NCBI RefSeq assembly: GCF_003865095.1 | Contig: NZ_BHYK01000008.1 | Coordinates: 1-64,000 of the forward strand | Reading direction: 5' to 3' | DNA from: Clostridium tagluense | GTDB taxonomy: Bacteria; Bacillota; Clostridia; Clostridiales; Clostridiaceae | DNA length: 64,000 nucleotides | Shown: positions 17,495-26,217 of the stretch, piece by piece | Layout of the letters: each line of letters opens with the position of its first letter | Position numbering within the stretch: the stretch's first letter is position 1 | Notes under the pieces: generated by a model | Database searches by the model: none | What the model was told of the DNA's origin: nothing | What the model saw: the letters and a program-made list of their open reading frames with translations, nothing else | Made by a program: the position numbers and the translations under genes

Positions 17495-17698
17495 TCATTT
17501 TTTTATATAATTTTTGAGAGATTTGTGGAATAGGTTTATGTAATTTTTCATTTCTCCTTTTAAGTCTTTATTTGTAGCAGCTATGATTCTAATGTTAATT
17601 GGTATAGTATTTTTCCCACCGAGTCTTGTTATACATCCTTCTTCGTAACCAAAAAGTTCACTCTCAATTAGATTTTTGGGAATAGCACCACAATTTAT
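17495..17698 (-). pseudogene. remnant of a sigma-54-dependent activator
   Basis: Read on the minus strand, the frame gives INCGAIPKNLIESELFGYEE and, soon after, INIRIIAATNKDLKGEM, which are the GAFTGA-proximal and sensor parts of the sigma-54 activator AAA+ domain. The GAFTGA loop and about 60 residues that should lie between them are missing, and the frame then stops. This is an internally deleted, dead copy. Confidence 0.65.
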
Positions 17699-17744
17699 TA
17701 CTTTTTAGAAGAAGAGGAGTATTTAAAAAATATATTATATAAGG

Positions 17745-17892
17745 ATTTTCAATCACATAAGTCAGATCAGGCTACTAATGGTACTCTATCTCCGGAAGAA
17801 CGAAAAAATATACAAACAGAGGTGGATCAATTAACTTCAGGAATTAATAGAATTGCTATAGATACAGAATTTAATACAATGGGAAAGTCTCA
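17745..17892 (+). pseudogene. flagellin N-terminal fragment
   Basis: The plus-strand frame reads SDQATNGTLSPEERKNIQTE and then VDQLTSGINRIAIDTEFNTM, the highly conserved region near residues 75-115 of bacterial flagellins. There is no start codon or signal upstream, and the frame leaves the flagellin pattern at once. It is followed by a terminator, so a flagellin gene once ended or was recombined here. No other flagellar gene is in the window. Confidence 0.65.
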
Positions 17893-17898
17893 AATTAA

Positions 17899-17930
17899 AA
17901 AAACGCAAGTTAAATGTCTTGCGTTTTTGT
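17899..17930. terminator. terminator after the flagellin remnant
   Basis: AAAAACGCAAG pairs with CTTGCGTTTTT around an eight-base loop, with T-rich tails on both strands. The rest of 17931-18093 is the AT-rich promoter region of the next operon. Confidence 0.8.
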
Positions 17931-18093
17931 TATGCAGTTTTTGGGGGAAAGTTAAGTTTTTTAAATTTGAATATTATACAGTTTCAGACAAGTAATTTGA
18001 AAATTCTACAATTTTTACGTATAATAAGCAGGAACTACAAAATCCTATAAGTACTTTGAATGCTTTTGGATATATAGGAAGGAGGGGTTTAAA

Positions 18094-18774
18094 ATGAAAA
18101 TTTTACTTATAGATGACGAGGAGGGCATTTTAAATTTAGTCCGTATGAACCTGGAATTGGAAGGATTTGAGGTAGTAACTAGTGCTACTGGTAATATCGG
18201 AATCAAGAAATTTCAAGATGAAAAACCAGACTTAGTGCTACTTGATTTAATGCTACCTGATTTAAATGGCTATGAAGTTATGAAGAGAATGCAACAGATT
18301 AATAGGGAAATTCCCATTATTCTTCTTACTGCAAAGGGCCAACTCAATGATAAACTCCTAGGTTTACAGTTAGGGGCAGATGATTATATTACAAAGCCCT
18401 TTGATAGTCGGGAAATTATACTGCGTATACGAGTAATTTTAAGGCGAATAAATCAATCAAAGCTTCTTAATGAAAATTCTGAAAATAAAATAGAAAAAGG
18501 ATTCATTAAACTACTAAAAGCTGAAAGAAAGATTTTTATAGATTCTGTAGAAGTGCAATTTACTTTTCGTGAATTTGAAACTATAAATCTTTTAATACAA
18601 AATATTAATAAGGTTTTTACTAGAAAAGAGCTACTAGAAAAGCTTTGGGGCTATGATTATGAGGGTAACACAAGGGCTGTTGACATTCATATAGAACGAA
18701 TTCGTAAAAAGTTTAAAATGCATGGAAATGCTATTCAAACTATTTATGGTGCCGGATACAGATTAGAGGTATGA
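18094..18774 (+). CDS. OmpR-family response regulator
   Basis: A 226-residue regulator. The receiver domain (1-115) has the acidic pocket DDEE (7-10), phospho-acceptor Asp51 in LLDLMLP and Lys101 in ITKPFD. The C-terminal winged helix (about 130-226) has FTFREFETINLL, RAVDIHIERIRKKF as recognition helix and YGAGYRLEV as the wing. GGAGGGG precedes the ATG. It is the first gene of a same-strand run with its kinase one base after, then a DUF3919-like protein, a binding protein and a transporter, which are probably its targets or sensors. Confidence 0.93.
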   Translation: MKILLIDDEEGILNLVRMNLELEGFEVVTSATGNIGIKKFQDEKPDLVLLDLMLPDLNGYEVMKRMQQINREIPIILLTAKGQLNDKLLGLQLGADDYITKPFDSREIILRIRVILRRINQSKLLNENSENKIEKGFIKLLKAERKIFIDSVEVQFTFREFETINLLIQNINKVFTRKELLEKLWGYDYEGNTRAVDIHIERIRKKFKMHGNAIQTIYGAGYRLEV

Positions 18775-18775
18775 A

Positions 18776-20188
18776 ATGAAAATTGGTATAAAAAATAAAA
18801 TCGTAATTATGAATATAGCCATTTTGCTTCCAGTTTTGCTTATTGTATGCTTAATTACTATTGGTAACCTTTATAAAAATATACTAGATAGCTCTATTAC
18901 CATGTTAAAACAAGAGAGTTACAACAGTCAATTAAATATCATTACCTATTTAGAGAACGAAAAAAATGTAGGGTTGCCAGTGCTTCTTAAAAATATGGGC
19001 CCTTTTATTGCTAAAAATTTATCTGATCATTATAAATTCAGAATTCAACTATACAACAAGGATGGACTAGTAGGAGATTCTGAAGAATACCCTATAATTT
19101 CAGAGAATAAAGATGTGATTCATGCACTTTCAGGAACCAAATCCTATATTATAAAAAAAATTGAAAATAAGCAATACATTTTATTTTCCAGTCCACTTTA
19201 TTTTGAAGAAGAAACTATTGGTTGCTTTCGATATATTTATCCCTTAGATAAAGAAATCGGACTAGTTAAAAATACCAGTGTAGCTATGTTGCTTCTAGGC
19301 ATATTAGCACTGTTTTTTTCTATTTTCTTAAGCAATATATTTTCTAGAAAAATTGTAAGTCCCATTGTATCCTTAAAAAGAGCTTCTCAGAAGGTTGCAA
19401 ATGGAGATTTTACAAATACTATAGAAATCGATACCACAGATGAAATAAAGGACTTAGCAGACTCTTTTAACCTTATGTCCACTAATATCAGTAATTCTAT
19501 TTTAAAATTAAAAGATGAAAAAGCAAATCAAAAAAGATTTTTAGATAACGTTACCCATGAATTAAAAACACCTATAACCTCAATCATTGGATATGCAGAT
19601 TTACTTCCTAGAGTAAAGACGCAGGAAGACAAAATTCAATGTTGTGATTATATCCAAAAGGGTGGACATCGCTTACTTTGTCTTGTGGAAGAATTGTTAA
19701 ATCTCTCTAAATTAAATAAGGAAGATTTCCAAATGGAAGCAAAGCAAACAAATATTAAAGTAGTAATAGAGGAAAGCTTGTTAATTTTAAAGCCTAGATT
19801 AGAGAAATACAATATTTCTATAGAAACATTGTTATTTGACCATTTCCTTTGGATAGATGAACAAAGAACAGAACAAGTATTTTTAAATATATTTGACAAT
19901 GCTATTAAATATAGCGATTGTACTTCTATTGTTATAAAAATGTTCGACGCGGCAGGGCCATTAATTGTTTCAATTTCAGATAATGGTGAAGGCATACCAA
20001 AGGAGCATTTGGAAAAGATTTTTGAGCCTTTTTATACTGCAAATAAAACGGTACAAAATCAATATGGGGGTATGGGACTTGGACTTGCAATTTGCAAGGA
20101 GATTATGAAAAAAGAGCAGGGTGATATTTCTATAAGTAGTGACAAGGGAACAAAAGTGGAATTATTTTTTGAATTGTTACAAAGCTGA
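18776..20188 (+). CDS. membrane sensor histidine kinase
   Basis: A 470-residue inner-membrane kinase. Two transmembrane helices (about 9-30 and 167-188) flank an extracellular sensor of about 135 residues with a Cache/PAS-like look; a HAMP domain (190-242) leads to HisKA with His261 in NVTHELKTPITS, then HATPase_c with the N box NAIKYS, SDNGEGIP and GGMGLGLAI. It starts one base after the response regulator stop. The extracellular domain probably contacts the binding protein encoded two genes downstream, as in HptA/HptS-type organophosphate systems; that contact is inferred. Confidence 0.92.
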   Translation: MKIGIKNKIVIMNIAILLPVLLIVCLITIGNLYKNILDSSITMLKQESYNSQLNIITYLENEKNVGLPVLLKNMGPFIAKNLSDHYKFRIQLYNKDGLVGDSEEYPIISENKDVIHALSGTKSYIIKKIENKQYILFSSPLYFEEETIGCFRYIYPLDKEIGLVKNTSVAMLLLGILALFFSIFLSNIFSRKIVSPIVSLKRASQKVANGDFTNTIEIDTTDEIKDLADSFNLMSTNISNSILKLKDEKANQKRFLDNVTHELKTPITSIIGYADLLPRVKTQEDKIQCCDYIQKGGHRLLCLVEELLNLSKLNKEDFQMEAKQTNIKVVIEESLLILKPRLEKYNISIETLLFDHFLWIDEQRTEQVFLNIFDNAIKYSDCTSIVIKMFDAAGPLIVSISDNGEGIPKEHLEKIFEPFYTANKTVQNQYGGMGLGLAICKEIMKKEQGDISISSDKGTKVELFFELLQS

Positions 20189-20245
20189 TACAATTTTGAT
20201 GTAATTCTGAAAACGTTTTTTGCTATTATAAGGAGGAAGAGAAAA

Positions 20246-21085
20246 ATAAATATTTTAAAGAAATATAAAAAATTATTTATTATTTATTTTGTTTTTATGC
20301 TATCGTTAGGAATCATAATATTTTGGCAATATAAAAAAAATTATGATCATTTAGTACTTATTCAGGATAGAGAACAAGTTTTAGAGGCTGCACGGACCTC
20401 TACGCCTGTAAAATTAGAAGTTTATAGTAACCGTTGGGGGAAGGCTGTTATTTCTGATAGTAAGACTATTGAGAATATATGGAATGTTATAGACGCGATG
20501 TCTAAGAGCAGTCCCTTGCAAGAGAGCCAAAATACGTATAATTCTGATGAAATCAGTGGCACCATTTATTATTTAAATGGTAAAAAATCTACATTTAGCT
20601 TAGGAACTTACCTAAAAATTAGCGCTATTATATATGGAAATCCTAAAGATAAGCCTTATGTGGATAAGCTTAAAAATTATGTGTATGAAATTTTATGTCG
20701 TCCTGAAAATCTAAGCAACCTTATTAATGAACGAAATAAAGTTACCGTAGTAGATAGCGATAATAATATACAAAAATGTGGTAGTGATGATAAAACCTCT
20801 ATTCGTAATAAAATACTAAAATGCTCTAAAATTCAGGATAATGAAGCACTAGAAGAAGCAATAAATACAAAGGGAAAAGTGTTATACCATATAAAAACCT
20901 ATATGGAAAAAGAAAGTAGTTCTATTATAAATACAAAAGAAACTTCCTATGCAATTATAAATATTGATGTATATAAAAATGGATATATTGTTATTCAAGA
21001 TTTTAGTAATGAGGTAGTAAATGCAATATATATGAAAGGAAATTTACTAGAGGTTTGTAAAAACATCAGTAAAACTGGTATTTAA
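20246..21085 (+). CDS. membrane-anchored DUF3919-like protein, likely AUA start
   Basis: A protein of about 280 residues with an N-terminal signal anchor (KKYKKLFIIYFVFMLSLGII) followed by an extracellular domain holding SNRWGKAVISDSKTIENIW and SGTIYYLNGKKSTFSLG. It resembles the poorly characterised DUF3919 group. The first ATG (20297) lies inside the membrane anchor and has no ribosome binding site. AGGAGG at 20231-20236 points instead to an in-frame AUA at 20246, nine bases on, which gives a complete anchor. Either AUA is used as a start or an ATG has mutated. It sits between kinase and binding protein, suggesting a role in signal sensing or assembly. Confidence 0.65.
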   Translation: MNILKKYKKLFIIYFVFMLSLGIIIFWQYKKNYDHLVLIQDREQVLEAARTSTPVKLEVYSNRWGKAVISDSKTIENIWNVIDAMSKSSPLQESQNTYNSDEISGTIYYLNGKKSTFSLGTYLKISAIIYGNPKDKPYVDKLKNYVYEILCRPENLSNLINERNKVTVVDSDNNIQKCGSDDKTSIRNKILKCSKIQDNEALEEAINTKGKVLYHIKTYMEKESSSIINTKETSYAIINIDVYKNGYIVIQDFSNEVVNAIYMKGNLLEVCKNISKTGI

Positions 21086-21118
21086 TTTTTATATTTCATA
21101 TATTTTGGAGGTATCTTA

Positions 21119-22153
21119 ATGAAAGCTTATAAATTTACTGTATTTATTCTACTCTTGTTTTGTTTTACATTGTTAACTGCATGCAATAAAAACCAAGGTG
21201 TTTATCCTAATTTACAAGGTGAAAAAATTTTGGTTTATGTGGCATTTCATGAAGATGAGGCTAAACCATTATTAGAAGGATTTAAACAAAAAACTGGTTG
21301 TGAGTATTCCATTTTGCGATTTCCTACTGGGGAGGCTTTAGCTCGGGTAATGGAGGAAAAAAAAGATCCTAAAGCAGATGTTTTTTTAGGAGGCACAGTA
21401 GATGCCCATGAGTCCATGAAAAGAGAAGGTATAATTGAAAAATATATATCTAAAAATGCCAGTTCCATTCCTGAAAGATATAAAGATAAAGATGGGTATT
21501 GGACAGGACTTTATATAGAAGCTTTATCTATTGGTATCAATAAAGAACGATGGGAGGCGGAGTTTAAATCAAAGGGTATAAAGCAGCCAGAAAGCTTTGA
21601 AGATTTGTTAAACCCTGCTTTTAAAGGTGAAATTATTATTCCAGATCCAAAAACCTCCGGCACCGGATACACTTTTGTTTCTTATCTTGTACAATCTATG
21701 GGAAAAGAAAAAGCCTTAGAATATATAGGCAAACTCAACCGTAATGTGGCACAAGTTACTGCAAATGGATTTACTCCAGCGCAAAAGGTAGGTATTGGTG
21801 AATATTTAATTGCTGTTAATTTTATAAATCAACAGCTTATAGTTAAAAAATCTGGATTTAATATACAATCTAAAATTCCTAAAGATGTGGGATGGACCCT
21901 TTGTGCAGTTTCTAAAATTAAAAATGGTCCAGACTCTAAGGCTGCAAATGCTTTTATAGATTATTGCTTAACGCTAGAAGCTGGCAATGCTCTGAAAAAT
22001 TTTTCTATGGCCATGTCTACAAGAGAAGATGTATCCATTCCAGAGGGGGGACAAAAGTTAAAGGATATTCTATCTAATGAAAAATATGATTTTAAAAAAG
22101 CAGCTATTGATAAAAAAGATATGCTAGATGCCCTTGAAAAGATCAATCCCTAA
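21119..22153 (+). CDS. PgtC-like extracellular solute-binding lipoprotein
   Basis: A 344-residue lipoprotein with signal peptide and lipobox LLTACN (Cys22). The mature part is a type-2 periplasmic-binding fold of the iron/phosphoglycerate group: LVYVAFHEDEAKPLLEGF at the start, ADVFLGGTVDAHESM, NPAFKGEIIIPDPKTSGTGY as hinge region, and QVTANGFTPAQKVGIGEY. There is no ABC permease or ATPase beside it. Set between a two-component pair and an MFS organophosphate transporter, it is best read as a ligand sensor feeding the kinase, like PgtC or HptA. Confidence 0.85.
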   Translation: MKAYKFTVFILLLFCFTLLTACNKNQGVYPNLQGEKILVYVAFHEDEAKPLLEGFKQKTGCEYSILRFPTGEALARVMEEKKDPKADVFLGGTVDAHESMKREGIIEKYISKNASSIPERYKDKDGYWTGLYIEALSIGINKERWEAEFKSKGIKQPESFEDLLNPAFKGEIIIPDPKTSGTGYTFVSYLVQSMGKEKALEYIGKLNRNVAQVTANGFTPAQKVGIGEYLIAVNFINQQLIVKKSGFNIQSKIPKDVGWTLCAVSKIKNGPDSKAANAFIDYCLTLEAGNALKNFSMAMSTREDVSIPEGGQKLKDILSNEKYDFKKAAIDKKDMLDALEKINP

Positions 22154-22213
22154 ATTTATATATAAATCAATATTCTTAAATAAAAAAATTAAAAAGAAAG
22201 GTGGATGAAACCA

Positions 22214-23563
22214 ATGGGAAATTTATTTAGTTTTTTAAAACCCGCTACACCTATTGAGAGATTACCAAAAGAAAAAATTGATCCAGCTTATAAGAAATAC
22301 CGTTTACAAGTGTTTATAAGTATATATATTGGTTATATGGGTTACTACTTTGTTAGGAGTAACTTTTCACTAGCTAAGATGTATCTCATTCATGAAGGAT
22401 TTACAAAAACACAGCTTGGTTTAGTTGCCTCTGCGCTAGGAATGGCTTATGGTATCAGCAAATTTGTTATGGGTAATGTATCTGATAGGTCAAATGCGAA
22501 GTATTTTCTAGGTATCGGTTTAATTTTGTCTGGGATTATAAATTTGTTTTTTCCACTTACCTCAAGCCTTACCGTAATGTTTATATTGATGCTTGCCAAT
22601 GGATGGGTTCAAGGTATGGGATGGCCACCATGTGGAAGAATAATAACCCACTGGTTCTCAGATAAAGAACGTGGACTTAAAATGTCTATTTGGAATACCG
22701 CACATAATGTGGGTGGTGGATTTATAGCCGTTATTGCTCTTCTTGGTGTTCAAATATTTGGAAGTTGGAAAGGGATTTTTTATTTACCTGCTATTATTGC
22801 AATAGTTATTGGAACAATGTATATGGTTTTTGCAAAAGATACACCTCAATCTGTGGGACTTCCTCCTATAGAAGAATATAAAAATGATTACCCTGCTGTA
22901 AAGGTAAAAGATAGGGAAAAGGAAATGACTGGAAAAGAAATACTATTTAAATATGTACTCAATAATAAATATTTATGGTATATCGCTCTTGCAAACGGTT
23001 TTGTGTATATGGTAAGATATGGTATTATTAATTGGGCTCCACTATACCTACAAGAAGTAAAAGGTTTTAATGTTAAAGAATCAGCAATTGCATTTTCTTT
23101 ATTTGAATATGCTGCAATTCCGGGTACTATACTTATAGGATGGATAAGTGATAAAATATTCCACGGTCGTCGTGCACCAGTAGGTGTAGCTTGCATGGTA
23201 GGGGTTACAGCTGGAGTGTTTATTTATTGGCAATCTTCAAGTATTTTAGCAATAAACATTACCTTAGCTTTAATAGGTGCCTTAATATATGGACCCGTTA
23301 TGCTTATTGGAGTAAGTGCCTTAGATCTAGTTCCTAAAAAAGCCGCTGGTACTGCTGCTGGATTTACAGGACTTTTTGGATATCTTATTGGACAAGTTTC
23401 AGCTGAAATTGTAATGGGAATGGTGGTAGATAAATTCAACTGGGATGGAGGATTCACGCTTCTTATGGTTTCTGCTGTACTTGCTATTGTATTTCTATCC
23501 CTTACTTGGAACGTACATGATAGGTCAAAACCAGAAGCTGAAGATACTACTGTTGCAAGCTAA
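22214..23563 (+). CDS. organophosphate:phosphate antiporter (PgtP/GlpT/UhpT family)
   Basis: A 449-residue MFS transporter of the OPA family with 12 predicted helices. Family signatures include GYMGYYFVRSNFSLAK (about 36-51), MAYGISKFVMGNVSDRSNAK and the GMGWPPCGRIITHWFSDKERG loop, which holds the conserved Arg and the W-F-x-x-x-E-R-G element. It exchanges sugar phosphates or phosphoglycerate for inorganic phosphate across the membrane. The start is set at the ATG at 22214 because AGGTGG ends nine bases upstream; an ATG at 22205 abuts it. It ends the five-gene unit and has its own terminator. Substrate (hexose-6-P, glycerol-3-P or phosphoglycerate) is not fixed by sequence; the PgtC-like neighbour favours phosphoglycerate. 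Confidence 0.9.
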   Translation: MGNLFSFLKPATPIERLPKEKIDPAYKKYRLQVFISIYIGYMGYYFVRSNFSLAKMYLIHEGFTKTQLGLVASALGMAYGISKFVMGNVSDRSNAKYFLGIGLILSGIINLFFPLTSSLTVMFILMLANGWVQGMGWPPCGRIITHWFSDKERGLKMSIWNTAHNVGGGFIAVIALLGVQIFGSWKGIFYLPAIIAIVIGTMYMVFAKDTPQSVGLPPIEEYKNDYPAVKVKDREKEMTGKEILFKYVLNNKYLWYIALANGFVYMVRYGIINWAPLYLQEVKGFNVKESAIAFSLFEYAAIPGTILIGWISDKIFHGRRAPVGVACMVGVTAGVFIYWQSSSILAINITLALIGALIYGPVMLIGVSALDLVPKKAAGTAAGFTGLFGYLIGQVSAEIVMGMVVDKFNWDGGFTLLMVSAVLAIVFLSLTWNVHDRSKPEAEDTTVAS

Positions 23564-23590
23564 ATAGATACTTAACATGTAAATATTTAT

Positions 23591-23646
23591 TAAAGGGGCT
23601 ATCTCGCTATAGAAAATACTTTCTATTTTGAGACAGCCCTTTTTTA
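23591..23646 (+). terminator. terminator of the organophosphate operon
   Basis: AAAGGGGCTATCTC pairs imperfectly with GAGACAGCCCTTTT around an AT-rich loop and is followed by T residues. Confidence 0.75.
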
Positions 23647-23822
23647 TTACTTAACCTAGTTTTTTTATTTTTAAAAAATTCCTAAATTTTACATAAAAAT
23701 TGTACATTTATAGGAAGTTAACATATATATTGCAGTAAATTACTGTATAGTATATAATTAAATTAATAAAGTGATTAAAAAATGTATTGGCATATATGTA
23801 TATCAAATGGATGTGATTATAA

Positions 23823-24026
23823 ATGGTTATAATATTTTTTTTCCTTCAAGCTTTAGTTTTCTTAATTTCGTTATTTTTGTGCAATATTATATTGAAATTA
23901 ATTGAAAAGAAATTGTCCAAAGCACAATATGGATTTACAGCTAAATCTCGTTATTTTTTTTCTTATTTCATTATGCTTATAGTAGGAATAACAGTAGGAA
24001 AAATCATCATCGGTAAGCTAATATAA
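23823..24026 (+). CDS. small two-helix membrane protein
   Basis: A 67-residue protein with two hydrophobic helices (about 1-25 and 46-65) joined by a basic loop KLIEKKLSKAQYGFTAKSR. No family is recognised. The ribosome binding site is weak. It precedes an unknown soluble protein, VanW and RodA on the same strand with short gaps, so it may belong to a wall-growth cluster. Confidence 0.5.
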   Translation: MVIIFFFLQALVFLISLFLCNIILKLIEKKLSKAQYGFTAKSRYFFSYFIMLIVGITVGKIIIGKLI

Positions 24027-24062
24027 TTAAGTTAAAGTTTTTAATTTTAAGGAGTGTATACT

Positions 24063-24707
24063 ATGTCGAAAATAATGTCTATATTAGAGAAATGCAATTT
24101 AGTGGAAAAAGTTAACGTAGAAAAAGTAAAAAATACCAATTTAAATGAAGAAAATACTAACCAATTAAGTGAAGTGCTAAATGATGAGAATAATATTGCT
24201 AAAGTTCAAGTTATTCATCATAAAGAAGAAATTAAAGCACCTAAGCCAGTTATAAAAAAAACATCTTCTGAAATGGAAACAGATATGGAATATGAAAATA
24301 AAATGATGATAGATGAAATATATTCTTTACATGGACTTGAAAATAGTAACATTAATACAGTTTTCATGTTACAAAATTTAATCAATGCTTTGCCACAAAG
24401 TTTACCAAAAGATGTAGTAAAACAATCGGTTATAAATATAATTAATGCTTCCAATGTTGATTTAAATCAACTTCTTTCTGACGGAGAAAAAAGATTAGAA
24501 ATTTTGGGAAAGGTAAAGGATGGATATTATAATCAAACTAATATGCGTATTGTTGAATATAAAAAAGAAATAGCCAAGCTGTCAAGCTTAATTAGTAATT
24601 GTCAAGAACAGATTAAAACTAAAGAAAGTATGGTGGAAGAGCAGTTATATCTAATTAAATGTGAAGCTCAAAAAATAGATGGTATTATTGATTTTTTTCC
24701 AAAATAA
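24063..24707 (+). CDS. hypothetical coiled-coil protein
   Basis: A 214-residue soluble, highly charged protein with no signal peptide. An acidic N-terminal linker (1-85) is followed by a helical core with LHGLENSNINTVFMLQNLIN and SLPKDVVKQSVINIINASNV, and a C-terminal coiled coil (about 145-200, YKKEIAKLSSLISNCQEQIK). I do not recognise a named family. The ATG at 24063 is chosen over a GTG at 24054 that lies inside the GGAG site. It is followed 46 bases later by the VanW gene, with which it is probably cotranscribed. Confidence 0.65.
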   Translation: MSKIMSILEKCNLVEKVNVEKVKNTNLNEENTNQLSEVLNDENNIAKVQVIHHKEEIKAPKPVIKKTSSEMETDMEYENKMMIDEIYSLHGLENSNINTVFMLQNLINALPQSLPKDVVKQSVINIINASNVDLNQLLSDGEKRLEILGKVKDGYYNQTNMRIVEYKKEIAKLSSLISNCQEQIKTKESMVEEQLYLIKCEAQKIDGIIDFFPK

Positions 24708-24753
24708 CATTATCATACTTTTTTAAAGTTAAGAATAATTTATGAGGTGCTAG

Positions 24754-26046
24754 ATGAAGGAGAAATATCGTGTAACTATTGTTTTTAAAATATTAATAGC
24801 TCAATTCATTTTAAGTTTTATTGGCTTAATAATTGGGTGTATGTGGGGCTTAAACATAGAAAATAAAAAATGGAGTCAGTTAATTTATAGTGATATAAAA
24901 ATAGTAGATATTGATTTAGGGGGAAAAACTAAGCAAGAGGCAAGAGATACAATTAAAATCCAATATATAGATGCTTTACTAAATAACAAACTGTATGTAA
25001 GCGTTGACAAAAAGACATACTCAGCAGCCAAATCTGATCTTATTAAGAGTTGTGATATGAATAAAGTTATAGATAAAGCATTTGACTTTGGAAAAAATTT
25101 AAGTATAATTGAAAAACATAAGCTTATAAAGACGGGAAGCAGGAAAAAATATAGATTGAATTTTATTTGCAATGATGACTTTGTTAAGGTATTTACAAGT
25201 AGTATTGAGAAAGAAATCAATAAGAAGCCTGTAAATGCAGCTATAGAAATGAAAGCAAAAGGTGAAATTAAAATAGATGCTGATACAAAAGGGTATAAGA
25301 TTCAAGAAGAAAAACTTCATAAATATATTGTGGATAAAATTAAAACTGGAGAAAATGATGACATACATATAAAGGCACCTATTGAGAAGATCGAGGCTGC
25401 AATTACAGAAGCTGAACTTTCTTCTATTAACACTTGCATATCTTCATTTAGTACAAGCTTTGACTCATCCTCTTCTATGAGAGCCAACAATATTGATATT
25501 TCAGTTAAAGCTATAAATGGTAAATTTTTGATTCCAGGTGAAAGATTTAGCTTTAATGAGGTGGTGGGAGCGAGGACAAAAGAATTAGGTTACATGGAGG
25601 CGCCTGTTATAGTTGGGAAAAAAATTGAATCAGGAATAGGTGGGGGTATTTGCCAGGTATCATCTACTCTATATAATGCAATTTTAAAAACAGGAATACA
25701 GGATATAGAGAGAACAAATCATACAATACCTTCTTCATATGTAGGGTTTGGACTTGATGCTACAGTTGATTGGGGAAGTATAGATTTTAAGTTTACAAAC
25801 ACTCTTGATTATCCAATATATATAGAGGCCTATACTAAGAATAAAAATTTGTCCATTAATATTTTTTCCAACTCCAATTTAAACAAAAAAAAATATATTA
25901 TTGAAAATAATATAAATGAAGATGATAATGTTTATAAAGTAAATGTTACAAGAAAAACATATGAGAGTGGAATGTTGACTAATTCAGAGTTTATTTCTAA
26001 TGATGAATATACTCCTATAGTCGCTGCTAGTAAAAAGGGATACTGA
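24754..26046 (+). CDS. VanW-family membrane-anchored protein
   Basis: A 430-residue protein with one N-terminal anchor helix (about 8-30), an extracellular peptidoglycan-binding-like region (PG_binding_4 type, about 45-215) and a VanW domain (about 225-375) with FSTSFDSSSSMRANNI, the core ISVKAINGKFLIPGERFSFN, GIGGGICQVSSTLYNA and TNHTIPSSYVGFGLDATVDW. VanW domains occur in glycopeptide resistance clusters and in vegetative wall genes, but their reaction is unknown. No G5 domain follows. GAGGTG precedes the ATG. The rodA gene 171 bases downstream supports a wall-synthesis role. Confidence 0.88.
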   Translation: MKEKYRVTIVFKILIAQFILSFIGLIIGCMWGLNIENKKWSQLIYSDIKIVDIDLGGKTKQEARDTIKIQYIDALLNNKLYVSVDKKTYSAAKSDLIKSCDMNKVIDKAFDFGKNLSIIEKHKLIKTGSRKKYRLNFICNDDFVKVFTSSIEKEINKKPVNAAIEMKAKGEIKIDADTKGYKIQEEKLHKYIVDKIKTGENDDIHIKAPIEKIEAAITEAELSSINTCISSFSTSFDSSSSMRANNIDISVKAINGKFLIPGERFSFNEVVGARTKELGYMEAPVIVGKKIESGIGGGICQVSSTLYNAILKTGIQDIERTNHTIPSSYVGFGLDATVDWGSIDFKFTNTLDYPIYIEAYTKNKNLSINIFSNSNLNKKKYIIENNINEDDNVYKVNVTRKTYESGMLTNSEFISNDEYTPIVAASKKGY

Positions 26047-26217
26047 AAATCAAGCTATTTGCAAAGTTTTTTACCCACCCCCTAGGAATTCTTACTTTCT
26101 GCCACTTGTCTTGAGAATTTTTACATTAAAGAAAAATATGACTTAATTCTCAAATTATATGATATACTTCTAAGTATGAAATATACTGCTAAGTATAAAA
26201 AATATAAGGAGGATAAT

